Assembly: GCA_963785155.1 (NCBI GenBank) | Contig: CAWAUB010000001.1 | Span: 124,001-188,000, forward strand | Length of the DNA stretch: 64,000 bases | Direction: 5' to 3' | Source of the DNA: DASUSH01 sp963785155 | GTDB lineage: Bacteria > Actinomycetota > Thermoleophilia > Solirubrobacterales > 70-9 | In this document: piece by piece, positions 56,180 to 64,000 of the stretch | Position numbering within the stretch: the first letter of the stretch is position 1 | How the letters are laid out: every line of letters starts with the position of its first letter | Program-made: the position numbers and the translations under genes | Notes under the pieces: generated by a model | What the model was told of the DNA's origin: nothing | The model's input: only the letters and a program-made list of their open reading frames with translations | Databases searched by the model: none

Positions 56180-57214
56180 GTGCCCAGCCCGGAACGAAAG
56201 CGCGAACTAGGCCGCGGCGAGCGGACGCTCCCCGGCGTCTGGCGGCTGCGCCTCCCCCTCCCGTGGCCCGGCGTCCCCCACGGCAACGCCTGGGCGATCG
56301 CCGACGGCGACGGCTCGTGGACGATCCCCGAGGGCGGGGGCTTCGTCCTGGTCGACACCGGCATCCACGAGCCCGACTCGATGAAGCAGCTGGAGCGGGC
56401 ACTGGACATGGTCGGGCTCGAGCTGTCCGGGTGCCGGCTGCTGGTCTGCACCCACGCCCACTCCGACCATTACGGGCAGGCGGCGACGATCGTCGAGCGG
56501 ACCGGCTGCGAGCTGTGGATGCACCCGAACCATGAGCACATGACTCGCGCCGCCGCCGATCCGGACGCCTGGCTCGAGGCGCGGCTGGAGGTGGCGCGGC
56601 AGTCCGGCGTGCCGAAGGCGGCACTAACGGCCTACCGGGAATCGCGAAAGGGTCAGGACTTCGGCATCGCCGGCATCATCCCGCCCGATCGCGACCTACT
56701 ACCCGGGGTCGAGATCGAGACGGGCCTGGGCACGTGGCAGGTGATCGAGACGCCGGGCCATGCCCCCTCCCACGTCTGCCTGTTCCAGCCCGAGCGGCGC
56801 CTGCTGATCTCCGGCGATCACCTGCTCGGCCGGATCTCGCTCTTCTACGACTACGGGTACACGCCCGACCCGGTGGGCGAGTTCCTCGCCTCCCTCGACG
56901 CCGTCGACGCCCTGGACGCCCGCCTCTGCCTGCCGGGCCACGGCCGCACGTTCACGACCGTCCGCGGACACGTGGACGCCAACCGCGACCTGGTGCACGA
57001 GCGGATCGACGGGGCCCTGGCGGCGATCCAGGGAGCCGAGCTGACCGCGCTCGAAGTCCAGCCACACGTGCACGGGCAGCCGCTCGACGAGCGCACGGGG
57101 AACTGGTGGCTGATGGAGACGCTCTGCTATCTGCGCCACCTGGAGGCAACCGGGCGCGCCGTCCAGAAGGGGGACGATCCGCAGCGCTGGACGGGCGTCG
57201 GCGAGCCTGGGTAG
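56180..57214 (+). CDS. MBL-fold hydrolase (glyoxalase II-like)
   Basis: A 344-residue metallo-beta-lactamase-fold protein. VCTHAHSDHYGQAATI holds the HxHxDH ligands, TPGHAPSHVCL and ISGDHLLGRI the next two, and CLPGHGRTFT the last. A C-terminal helical domain (about 270-335) is typical of glyoxalase II-related thioesterases. GTG 56180 is the first start after an upstream stop. It is followed 12 bp later by the DHA2 exporter gene. Confidence 0.85.
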   Translation: MPSPERKRELGRGERTLPGVWRLRLPLPWPGVPHGNAWAIADGDGSWTIPEGGGFVLVDTGIHEPDSMKQLERALDMVGLELSGCRLLVCTHAHSDHYGQAATIVERTGCELWMHPNHEHMTRAAADPDAWLEARLEVARQSGVPKAALTAYRESRKGQDFGIAGIIPPDRDLLPGVEIETGLGTWQVIETPGHAPSHVCLFQPERRLLISGDHLLGRISLFYDYGYTPDPVGEFLASLDAVDALDARLCLPGHGRTFTTVRGHVDANRDLVHERIDGALAAIQGAELTALEVQPHVHGQPLDERTGNWWLMETLCYLRHLEATGRAVQKGDDPQRWTGVGEPG

Positions 57215-57226
57215 GGTCCGCTTCGA

Positions 57227-58786
57227 ATGGCGGGAGAGGGCAAGAGCAAGAACCTGATCCTGGCCGCGATGATCTTCGCGGTCGCGATGATGTTCATCGA
57301 CCAGACGATCGTCGCGATCGCGGTCCCCGAGCTCCAGGAGGACCTCGGGCTCACCTCAACCGGCATCCAGTGGGTGGTGAACGGATACCTGCTCTCGCTC
57401 TCGGCGCTCTTCGCGTTCGGCGGGCGGCTCGGCGACATCCTCGGCCACCGGCGGATGGTGATCATCGGGGTGATCGTCTTCGCGACCGCGTCGGCGCTCT
57501 GCGGGGCGACGCCGGACGGCAGCGGCGCGGAGGCGTGGATCATCGTCTTCCGCGTGATCCAGGGGGCCGGCGCGGCGCTGATGATGCCGGCCGCCCTCGC
57601 GATCGTGATCTCTTCGTTCCCGCTCAACGAGCGCGGCAAGGCGATGGCGATCTTCTTCGCGATCACGGGCGGCTTGACCGCGGTCGGCCCGCTCGCCGGC
57701 GGCTATCTGACCGAGATCGACTGGCGCGCGATCTTCTGGGTCAACATCCCGATCGCGATCATCGCGCTGGTCCTGATCAGGATCTCCAAGCCGCCGAACG
57801 ACCGCCACCCGGCGCCGATCGACTACCGCGGCGCGGTGCTGGTCACCGGCGGCATGGGCCTGGTGGTACTCGGCCTGCAGCAGGCAGCGGTCTGGGGCTG
57901 GGGGGACGTGAAGACGATCGGCTGCGTCGTTGTCGGGCTCGCCCTGCTCCTCGGCTTCATCGCCTTCGAGCGCCGGGTCGAGCACCCCCTGATCAACGTG
58001 CGGATCTTCGCCGACCGCGCGTTCTTCGTCGACAACATCGTGCTCTTCATCCTGATGATCCCGTTCGTGCCGCTGTTCTTCTTCGGCAGCACCTACGCGC
58101 AGATCTCGCTCGGCAACAGCCCGTCGGAGGCGGGCCTCTACCTGCTCACGTTCTTCGCGGGCTTCGCGGCCGCTTCGCAGATCGGCGGCCGGATCCTCGA
58201 CAACACCGGAGCAAGGCCGGCCGTGGTCGCCGGCTGCGCGATCACCGCCGTCGGGCTCTTCCTCTGGGGCAAGTCGATGACCGAACTGGACTTCAACGAC
58301 CAGTGGTACTGGATCGTGCTCGCCGGCGCGGGGGTCGGCTTGGTCCTCGGCCCGGCGAACACCGACGCGATCAACCGCGCGTCACGGACGGCATACGGCG
58401 AGGTCGTCGGGATCACCCAGACCGTCAGGAACTTCGGCTCGAGCCTCGGGCTCGCGATCCTGGGCTCCGTCCTGATCATCCAGAACAAGTCGAACCTCGA
58501 ATCGACGCTCGGTGGCGAGGGGTTCCCGAAGGAGAAGGCGGACGAGATCGCCGCGGCGGTTTCGGGATCGGGCGGCGACAGTGCCTCGCAGAGCCTGACC
58601 GATCAGGCGGGAGCGAAGGCGAAGGAGGTCTTCGACGCGATCCAGCTCGACTACGCGCTCTCCACACGGACGGTCTTCTACGCGATGGCAGGGGCGATGG
58701 CGGTGGCATTCGTGATCGCGCTGATCTGGATGCCTGGCGGCAAGGTCGAGCCGGACGCTGAACCCGCCGCCGAACCCGCCGCGTAA
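57227..58786 (+). CDS. MFS exporter, DHA2 (EmrB/QacA) 14-TM family
   Basis: A 519-residue transporter with about 14 helices. DQTIVAIAVPELQEDL in TM1, motif A GGRLGDILGHRRMVIIG, motif C-like GGLTAVGPLAGGYL. A cytoplasmic or periplasmic loop near the C-terminus (about 425-465) is charged. Proton-driven drug or metabolite export is expected. It and the DHA2 transporter at 14.3-15.8 kb are the two exporters of this family in the window. Confidence 0.9.
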   Translation: MAGEGKSKNLILAAMIFAVAMMFIDQTIVAIAVPELQEDLGLTSTGIQWVVNGYLLSLSALFAFGGRLGDILGHRRMVIIGVIVFATASALCGATPDGSGAEAWIIVFRVIQGAGAALMMPAALAIVISSFPLNERGKAMAIFFAITGGLTAVGPLAGGYLTEIDWRAIFWVNIPIAIIALVLIRISKPPNDRHPAPIDYRGAVLVTGGMGLVVLGLQQAAVWGWGDVKTIGCVVVGLALLLGFIAFERRVEHPLINVRIFADRAFFVDNIVLFILMIPFVPLFFFGSTYAQISLGNSPSEAGLYLLTFFAGFAAASQIGGRILDNTGARPAVVAGCAITAVGLFLWGKSMTELDFNDQWYWIVLAGAGVGLVLGPANTDAINRASRTAYGEVVGITQTVRNFGSSLGLAILGSVLIIQNKSNLESTLGGEGFPKEKADEIAAAVSGSGGDSASQSLTDQAGAKAKEVFDAIQLDYALSTRTVFYAMAGAMAVAFVIALIWMPGGKVEPDAEPAAEPAA

Positions 58787-58796
58787 GATTCGGGCG

Positions 58797-60473
58797 ATGG
58801 CCACGGTCGAATCACGGTCGACGGGCGCCGCCACCCATGAGGTGACGAACCAGGCGGCGCCGCTCGAGAACTACAACGTCTTCGACGCCGACACGGTCCT
58901 CACCGAGGCGCTGCGCCGCGAGGGCGGCGAATGGGCGGAGGAGCGTGCCCGTGAGCTCGGCGCGATCTGCGGGCGGGCCGACGTTCAGCGGCTCGGGACC
59001 CTGGCGAACGAGAACTCGCCGAAGCTCCGCACACACGACCGCTTCGGCAACCGGGTCGACGAGGTCGAGTTCCACCCGGCCTGGCACGAGCTGATGAACC
59101 TCGCCGTCTCGCACGAGCTTCACTCCCTGCCCTGGCGGGAGCCGCAGCCCGGCGGGCATGTCGCCCGCGCGGGGCTGACGACGGTCTTCATGCAGGTGGA
59201 CTCCGGCCCGATGTGCCCGATCTCGATGACGTACTCGGTGATCCCGGCGCTTCGCAGGCAGCCCGAGATCGCGGAGGAGTGGGAGCCGCGGTTCATGTCC
59301 ACCGAGTACGACGGCGAGCGCCTCGTGCCGGCCATCGACAAGAAGGGCGCGCTGTGCGGTATGGGGATGACGGAGAAGCAGGGTGGCTCGGACGTGCGGA
59401 CCAACACCACGACCGCCCGCGCGCTCAACGGCGGCGGCCCCGGCGCCGAGTACGAGATCACCGGCCACAAGTGGTTCTTCTCGGCGCCGATGTGCGACGC
59501 GTTCCTCGTCCTCGCCCAGGCCGACGGCGGGGTCTCGTGCTTCCTGATGCCCCGGTTCACTCCTGACGGCGAGCGCAACCGGATTCATCTGCAGCGACTG
59601 AAGGACAAGCTCGGCGACAGAAGCAACGCTTCCTCCGAGGTCGAGTTCAGAGGCGCTTGGGCGCAACTGGTCGGCGAGGAAGGTGCCGGAGTGCGGACGA
59701 TCATCGAGATGGTCAACCACACCCGGCTGGACTGCGCGCTCGGCTCGGCGACCGGGATGCGGGCGGGAACCGCGAAGGCGATCCACCACACCTCCCACCG
59801 CTCGGCGTTCGGGAAAGTGCTCCGCGACCAGCCGCTCATGCAGAACGTCCTCGCCGATCTGTGCGTCGAGTCCGAGGCGGCGACGATCGCGGCGATGCGG
59901 CTGGCGCGGTCGTACGACGAGTCGATCGCCGGCGACGAGCAGGCGACCTACTTCAAGCGGCTCGCCAACGCGGTGCTCAAGTACTGGATCTGCAAGCGCG
60001 GCCCGTCGCACGCGGTCGAGGCGCTCGAGTGCCACGGCGGCAACGGGTTCGTCGAGGAGTCGGGGATGCCGCGGCTCTATCGCGGCAGCCCGCTCTCGTC
60101 GATCTGGGAGGGCTCCGGGAACGTCCAGTGCCTGGACGTCCTGCGCGCGATGTCGCGTAGCCCGCAGTCGGTCGAGATCTTCTTCGCCGAGGTCGACGAG
60201 GCGCGCGGAGCCGATCCGCGCCTGGATGCCTACACCGACGGGATCCGGGCCGAGCTCGCCGACCTCGAGGCGATCGAGTCGCGGGCGCGCCGCGTCGTCG
60301 AGCGCATGGCGCTCGCGCTCCAGGGCTCGGTGCTCGTCCGCTTCGGGGACGAGGCGGTGGCCGATGCCTTCTGCGCCTCACGTCTCGACGGCGACTGGGG
60401 CCGCGCCTTCGGCACGCTGCCGCCGGGCGTCGACTTCGGCCGCATCATCGAGCGGCACGCGCCGGCCGTCTAG
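58797..60473 (+). CDS. AidB-like acyl-CoA dehydrogenase
   Basis: A 558-residue flavoprotein of the AidB branch. N-terminal AidB domain with EFHPAWHELMNLAVSHELHS, FAD-binding MTEKQGGSDVRTNTT, ITGHKWFFSAPMCDAFLVLA, and C-terminal ECHGGNGFVEESGMPRLYR and SIWEGSGNVQCLDVLRAM, with the catalytic Glu in IWEG. E. coli AidB is induced in the adaptive response to alkylating agents and binds DNA; an acyl-CoA dehydrogenase role is also possible. It is 10 bp after the exporter gene. Confidence 0.9.
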   Translation: MATVESRSTGAATHEVTNQAAPLENYNVFDADTVLTEALRREGGEWAEERARELGAICGRADVQRLGTLANENSPKLRTHDRFGNRVDEVEFHPAWHELMNLAVSHELHSLPWREPQPGGHVARAGLTTVFMQVDSGPMCPISMTYSVIPALRRQPEIAEEWEPRFMSTEYDGERLVPAIDKKGALCGMGMTEKQGGSDVRTNTTTARALNGGGPGAEYEITGHKWFFSAPMCDAFLVLAQADGGVSCFLMPRFTPDGERNRIHLQRLKDKLGDRSNASSEVEFRGAWAQLVGEEGAGVRTIIEMVNHTRLDCALGSATGMRAGTAKAIHHTSHRSAFGKVLRDQPLMQNVLADLCVESEAATIAAMRLARSYDESIAGDEQATYFKRLANAVLKYWICKRGPSHAVEALECHGGNGFVEESGMPRLYRGSPLSSIWEGSGNVQCLDVLRAMSRSPQSVEIFFAEVDEARGADPRLDAYTDGIRAELADLEAIESRARRVVERMALALQGSVLVRFGDEAVADAFCASRLDGDWGRAFGTLPPGVDFGRIIERHAPAV

Positions 60474-61939
60474 AGACTCGCGGCCCGCTCGACGAACTCG
60501 CGCCAGGCGGCGTGCTCGGCTTCGCGCCAGGCGTCGTCCCGCTCCGGCTCGATCCGCTCGCCGACGGGGATGTGGTCGGCGATCTCCGCGGTCGAGCCCC
60601 AGATGCCGGCGCCGACGGCGGCGAGCGCCGCTGCCCCGGCGACGGTGGCGTCGACGGCGCCCTTCTCCACCGGGATCCCGGTGCTGTCCGCCTGCAGCTG
60701 GAGCAGCGTCGCGTCGCGCGTGAGGCCGCCGTCGACCCGGAGTGCCTCGACCGGGACCGCGTCGCGGACGACCGAGACGATGTCGGCCACGCGCCAGGCG
60801 ATCGCCTCCAGCGAGGCTCGGGCGATGTGGCCGGTCCGGCTCGCCGCGGTCAGGCCCGCGATGACGGCTCTCGCGTCCGAGCGCCACCAGGGCGCTCCCA
60901 TCCCGGCGAGCGCGGGCAGGACGCTGACGCCACCCGAGTCCTCGACCTCCGCCGCGGCGGCGGCCAAGGCGGGTGGATCCTCCGCTAGGCCGAGATCCCG
61001 GCTCAGCCATTCGAGGAGGGCGCCGGCGGTGAAAACGCCGCCGTCGATCGCCCATTCGACCTTGCCATCGACGCGCCACGCGACCGTGGGCAGCAGGCCG
61101 CCGCTCACCTCAGGCCGTTCGGCGCCGGCGTGGGCGAGGACGAAGACGCCCGTCCCGTAGGTCGCCTTGACGAGGCCGGGGACGACGCAGCCGGCACCGG
61201 CTAGAGCCGCCTGCTGATCGACGCAGCGCGCGCGAAGCGGCAGGTCGACCGGCCAGGAGGGATGGGCGAGGGTGCCGAGGTCGCCCGCCGTGTCGGCGAT
61301 CTCGGGCAACGCCTCGGCAGGGACGCCGAAGATCTCGAGCAGCTCGGGGTCGAACTCGGGTGCCCCGAGCTGCGTCCGCGAGGCCGTCGACGGGTCGGTC
61401 GCGAAGCCGGCGCCGAGCCGATCGCAGATCCAGGAGTCGACGGTGCCGAGGCGGAGGGTGCCGCGCTCTCCGGCGGCGGCGACCTCCTCGGAGTGCTCGA
61501 GCAGCCAGGTCAGCTTCGCGGCGGAGAAGTAGGGGTCGAGCGGCATGCCGCTGCGCTCGACAACCGTCTCGGCCCGGCCGTCGGCCTCGAGCCGGTCGAG
61601 CATCTCCTGCGAGCGCTTGTCCTGCCAGGTGACGATCGGCGAGAGGGTTTCTCCGGTCTCGGCATCCCAGGCGAGCACTGACTCGCCCTGGTGGTCCAGC
61701 CCGGCCGCCGCGATCTCCTCCGCGCCCTTCTCGCGCGCGAGTTGGAGCACTTCCTCGACAGCTCCCACCACAGCTGTGAGGACTTCTTCGCCATCCTGCT
61801 CCACCCACCCTGGGCGGGGGTGGTGGAGGCGTTTCTCACTACGCGCTTCGGCGATCGGCCGGAGCTCGGCGTCGAAGACGACCGCCTTCACCGCCGAGGT
61901 GCCCTCGTCGATGCCGAGGAGGAATGGGCCGTCGCTCAC
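60470..61939 (-). CDS. FGGY-family carbohydrate kinase (glycerol kinase-like)
   Basis: About 489 residues. GPFLLGIDEGTSAVKAVVFDA is the ATP phosphate-1 loop, AAAGLDHQGESVLAWDAETG and TWQDKRSQ are near the substrate site, DPYFSAAKLTWLLEH matches glycerol-kinase-type proteins, and IDGGVFTAGALLEWL and GLTRDATLLQLQAD belong to the adenosine site. The GTG at 61939 overlaps the next gene's stop (GTGA). Glycerol kinase is plausible, but the subfamily is not certain. It overlaps the AidB-like stop convergently by 4 bp. Confidence 0.87.
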   Translation of the reverse strand: MSDGPFLLGIDEGTSAVKAVVFDAELRPIAEARSEKRLHHPRPGWVEQDGEEVLTAVVGAVEEVLQLAREKGAEEIAAAGLDHQGESVLAWDAETGETLSPIVTWQDKRSQEMLDRLEADGRAETVVERSGMPLDPYFSAAKLTWLLEHSEEVAAAGERGTLRLGTVDSWICDRLGAGFATDPSTASRTQLGAPEFDPELLEIFGVPAEALPEIADTAGDLGTLAHPSWPVDLPLRARCVDQQAALAGAGCVVPGLVKATYGTGVFVLAHAGAERPEVSGGLLPTVAWRVDGKVEWAIDGGVFTAGALLEWLSRDLGLAEDPPALAAAAAEVEDSGGVSVLPALAGMGAPWWRSDARAVIAGLTAASRTGHIARASLEAIAWRVADIVSVVRDAVPVEALRVDGGLTRDATLLQLQADSTGIPVEKGAVDATVAGAAALAAVGAGIWGSTAEIADHIPVGERIEPERDDAWREAEHAAWREFVERAASL

Positions 61940-63102
61940 AGGAGCCCTCTGTATTCGGCGGCGCGCCGCCACCAGGGGACCGGCGGATCGGGATCCGCCT
62001 CAGCCGGCGCCGGCGAGAGCGGCGCCTCGGCGCCGAGCTCGATCCCGAGCCCGGCCACGATCTCCGTCACCCGCTCCGCGATTCCCAGCGAGGCCGTCAT
62101 CCCGGTCGATCGGATCGCCGCCACGTTGACGAGGCTCTCACATGCCGGCGAGGGGCCGATGACGTAGTTCAGCGGCGCGCCTTCGGAGTCGCGGGCGGCG
62201 GTGCGCAGGCCGGCGTACGCGGCGATCGGCTCCGCCCCGGCGAGCGGCTCGTACATCCGCTCGGCCTTGGCGCGGATCGTGGCGGCAGCCTCCTCCCGCA
62301 CGCTCCAGTCCCCCTTGTCGGTGCCGTCGACCGCGGTCGGCCCGGCAACCACATGGCCGTCCACCGTCGGGAACACGAGCACGCCCTTCGTTCCGGCCTC
62401 GGGCACGGGCAGCAGCACCTGATCGAGCGGGTCGCCTGCCGGCGGATCGAAGACCAGGAACTCGCCCTTGCGCGGATAGATCTCGAAGCGCTCGTCGCCC
62501 GCGGCCCGCGCAACCGCGTCGGCGCCCAGGCCGGCGCAGTTGATCGCGATCCGGCAGGAGACGCCCTCGCCGCCGGGCTCGGACAGGCGCAGGCCCTCCC
62601 CCTCGCGCGCGACAGCGGCAACCCGGAAGCCGGTGCGGACCCCGGCGCCATGCCTGCCGGCAGCCGCCGCAAGCGCCTGGGTGTAGGCGACGGGGTCGGT
62701 GATCGACTCGCTCGGGATCTCCAGCGCGCCGTCGTCGCGGCGGGAGACCTCCACCCCGTTGCGCGCCGCGTTCGCCACCAACCCGTCGATCTCCCCCTCG
62801 CCGGCGGGATCGAACGCCCGCATCAGCCCGCCGCAGGGGTGGAGCGGCACGCCGAGGGCCTCGAACACCTCGCTCCGGTGCTCGGCGGCGCGCAGGATCA
62901 TCTCCGTCTCGAGCTCGCCGGGGGCCGAGTCGAAGCCCGTATGGAGGATCCCGGAGTTGGTCCCGCTTGCGCAAAGTCCGGGTTCCGCCTCGGCCTCGAG
63001 GAGCTCGACTTCCGCCCCCCGCCGCGCCAGGGCGAGCGCGGTTGCGCTGCCGATTACGCCTGCGCCCACAACCGCAACCCGGTCGTTCATACGTCCAGGC
63101 AC
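61936..63102 (-). CDS. FAD-dependent oxidoreductase (GlpA/LhgO-like)
   Basis: A 388-residue DAO-family flavoprotein. DRVAVVGAGVIGSATALALARRG binds FAD; the substrate domain has CASGTNSGILHTGFDSAPG, INCAGLGADAVARAAG and the C-terminal NVAAIRSTGMTASLGIAERV. The pattern resembles L-2-hydroxyglutarate oxidase and anaerobic glycerol-3-phosphate dehydrogenase. ATG 63102 or the more conserved ATG 63090 (MNDRVAVVG). It is upstream of and coupled to the FGGY kinase, as in a glycerol or polyol utilisation operon (inference). Confidence 0.87.
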   Translation of the reverse strand: MPGRMNDRVAVVGAGVIGSATALALARRGAEVELLEAEAEPGLCASGTNSGILHTGFDSAPGELETEMILRAAEHRSEVFEALGVPLHPCGGLMRAFDPAGEGEIDGLVANAARNGVEVSRRDDGALEIPSESITDPVAYTQALAAAAGRHGAGVRTGFRVAAVAREGEGLRLSEPGGEGVSCRIAINCAGLGADAVARAAGDERFEIYPRKGEFLVFDPPAGDPLDQVLLPVPEAGTKGVLVFPTVDGHVVAGPTAVDGTDKGDWSVREEAAATIRAKAERMYEPLAGAEPIAAYAGLRTAARDSEGAPLNYVIGPSPACESLVNVAAIRSTGMTASLGIAERVTEIVAGLGIELGAEAPLSPAPAEADPDPPVPWWRRAAEYRGLL

Positions 63103-63162
63103 ATTGACTTGCCGGGTGCGGGCGGTTTAGGGTCGGAATTGGTCACAGACGTCACTATCTCA

Positions 63163-63178
63163 GGGCGCGCAAGCGCCC
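63163..63178 (+). promoter_or_regulatory. Leader hairpin with GNRA tetraloop before the permease gene
   Basis: GGGCGC-GCAA-GCGCCC is a perfect 6-bp stem with a GCAA tetraloop between the divergent starts, 14 bp before the permease start. Its role is unknown; it may stabilise the mRNA or modulate translation. Confidence 0.35.
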
Positions 63179-63192
63179 GGACGAGGAGAGCG

Positions 63193-64000
63193 ATGGCAAG
63201 CCAGGATCCCGCACCAGCCGCGCCAACGGGCTCGAGCGACGAGCAGCAGCTCGCCGACATGGGCTACAAGCAGGACCTCGCGCGTGCGTGGGGTGGGTTC
63301 ACGAACTTCGCGATCTCATTCACGATCATCTCCGTCCTCGCGGGGACCTTCACGACTTTCGCGTTCGCCTGGCAGAACGGCGGCCCGATCGCCGCCTCGA
63401 TCGGCTGGCCGATCCTCTGCGCGTTCGTGCTCATGGTGGCCTTTTCGATGGCCGAGCTGACCTCGGCCATGCCGACCGCAGGCGGGCCCTACTGGTGGGC
63501 GCACAAGCTCGGCGGGCCGGGCTGGAGCTGGATGACGGGCTGGTTCAACATCGTCGGGCTCGTCGGGATCGTCGCCTCGGTCGCCTACGGCGCCGCCTTC
63601 TTCCTCTACAGCCTGCTCGGGCTTTACGGAGTCGACTTCCTCGGCATGAACTTCGCCGAGGGCGACAGCGTCCTCGGCGACACGTTCATCCTCTTCCTGC
63701 TGATCCTCCTGGTCGTGACGCTGCTCAATATCTTCGGCGATCGCGTCCTCGCGTTACTAAACAGCATCTCGGTTGGCTGGCACGTGATCGGCGTGCTGAT
63801 CATCATCGGGCTGCTCGTCTTCGTTCCGGACGACCACCAGAGCGCGAGCTTCGTCTTCGGCGAGCGGATCAACAACTCCGGGCATTTCGACGGCTCCACG
63901 AGCAGCCTCGGCTTCTGGTTCTTCGTCCTGCCGATCGGCTTCCTGCTGGCGATGTACACGCAGACCGGCTACGACGCATCGGCACATACCGCCGAGGAGA
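63193..64000 (+). CDS. APC-superfamily amino acid permease, 3' end beyond window
   Basis: At least 269 residues. The N-terminus QQLADMGYKQDLARAWGGFTNFAISFTIISVLAGTFTTF and GWPILCAFVLMVAFSMAELTSAMPTAGGPYWWAHKLGG are hallmarks of APC permeases (GABA/amino acid type, with the substrate-binding Gly-rich unwound helix in TM1). At least seven membrane helices are within the window. ATG 63193 has GAGGAGAG at 63183-63190. It is divergent from the FAD oxidoreductase and FGGY kinase pair and could import the amino acid or amine they process. Confidence 0.9.
   Translation, partial: MASQDPAPAAPTGSSDEQQLADMGYKQDLARAWGGFTNFAISFTIISVLAGTFTTFAFAWQNGGPIAASIGWPILCAFVLMVAFSMAELTSAMPTAGGPYWWAHKLGGPGWSWMTGWFNIVGLVGIVASVAYGAAFFLYSLLGLYGVDFLGMNFAEGDSVLGDTFILFLLILLVVTLLNIFGDRVLALLNSISVGWHVIGVLIIIGLLVFVPDDHQSASFVFGERINNSGHFDGSTSSLGFWFFVLPIGFLLAMYTQTGYDASAHTAEE

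Noticed and set aside
63103..63192. A known riboswitch in the permease leader
   Set aside because: Only a short hairpin with a GCAA loop is visible; no conserved aptamer motifs could be matched.

Overview
The window is about 64 kb of very GC-rich DNA with dense genes on both strands. It looks like chromosomal DNA of a high-GC Gram-positive bacterium, most likely class Thermoleophilia (Solirubrobacterales-like). Reasons: actinobacterial gene pairs (septum-formation initiator with enolase; mfd, pth and L25; glmU with prs and a nearby tRNA-Gln), a surface protein starting with the LSYANVMATVAVFITLGG-type motif common in that class, many GTG/TTG starts, several apparently leaderless genes, and many lipobox proteins. 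No rRNA, CRISPR array, plasmid or phage module was seen. The taxonomy is inference from gene content.

Layout. 0-9.5 kb: an edge-truncated membrane glycosyltransferase-like gene, septum initiator, eno, a LysM/DD-carboxypeptidase, a cupredoxin lipoprotein, mazG, a SurA/PpiC foldase and mfd. 9.6-19.4 kb: crotonase, pth, rplY, an ABC1/UbiB-like kinase, a DUF4352-like lipoprotein, a 14-TM exporter, a glycerophosphodiesterase and an RTX-type calcium-binding protein. 19.4-25.4 kb: prs, glmU, two inserted genes flanked by direct copies of a palindromic repeat, tRNA-Gln, a SRPBCC protein and a PucR regulator. 25.4-29.6 kb: a DedA-PAP2 fusion, ispE, rsmA, tatD. 29.6-38.1 kb: an AhpD-like protein and a membrane protein divergent from a TetR gene, metG, rsmI, a ROK kinase and an LCP protein. 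38.2-45.2 kb: an AbiEi/DUF559 nuclease-like protein, fmdB, glyS, a lipoprotein, an R2-like oxidase fused to an SCP2 domain, a haloalkane-dehalogenase-like hydrolase and a 2-hydroxyacid dehydrogenase. 45.2-56.1 kb: GMC oxidoreductase, collagen-like surface protein, lon, hsp20, an MBL hydrolase, a fatty-acid hydroxylase, an AT-hook/winged-helix regulator, mdh and icd. 56.2-64 kb: MBL hydrolase, DHA2 exporter, AidB-like acyl-CoA dehydrogenase, FGGY kinase, FAD oxidoreductase and an APC permease cut by the window edge.

The most notable non-routine signals are: (1) an R2lox-like diiron/Mn-Fe protein carrying an SCP2 lipid-binding domain, 60 bp downstream of a perfect CRP/GlxR-type site; (2) a 53-bp repeat (R1), identical at two loci, that in both cases fills the space from the stop codon of one gene to the start codon of the next, with a related core inserted in frame in mfd; (3) a second palindromic repeat (R2) in three copies, two flanking the block that separates tRNA-Gln from glmU and one directly upstream of a DUF559 nuclease-like gene; (4) a leaderless tetR promoter with a perfect palindromic operator, and an inverted repeat that straddles the start codon of a DNA-binding protein.

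Many genes, including mfd, glmU and prs, which are conserved and usually single-copy, are interrupted by single-base frameshifts. These lie almost entirely in the first 46 kb and look like sequence or assembly error rather than gene decay, so coordinates of those genes are given as full spans across the shifts.
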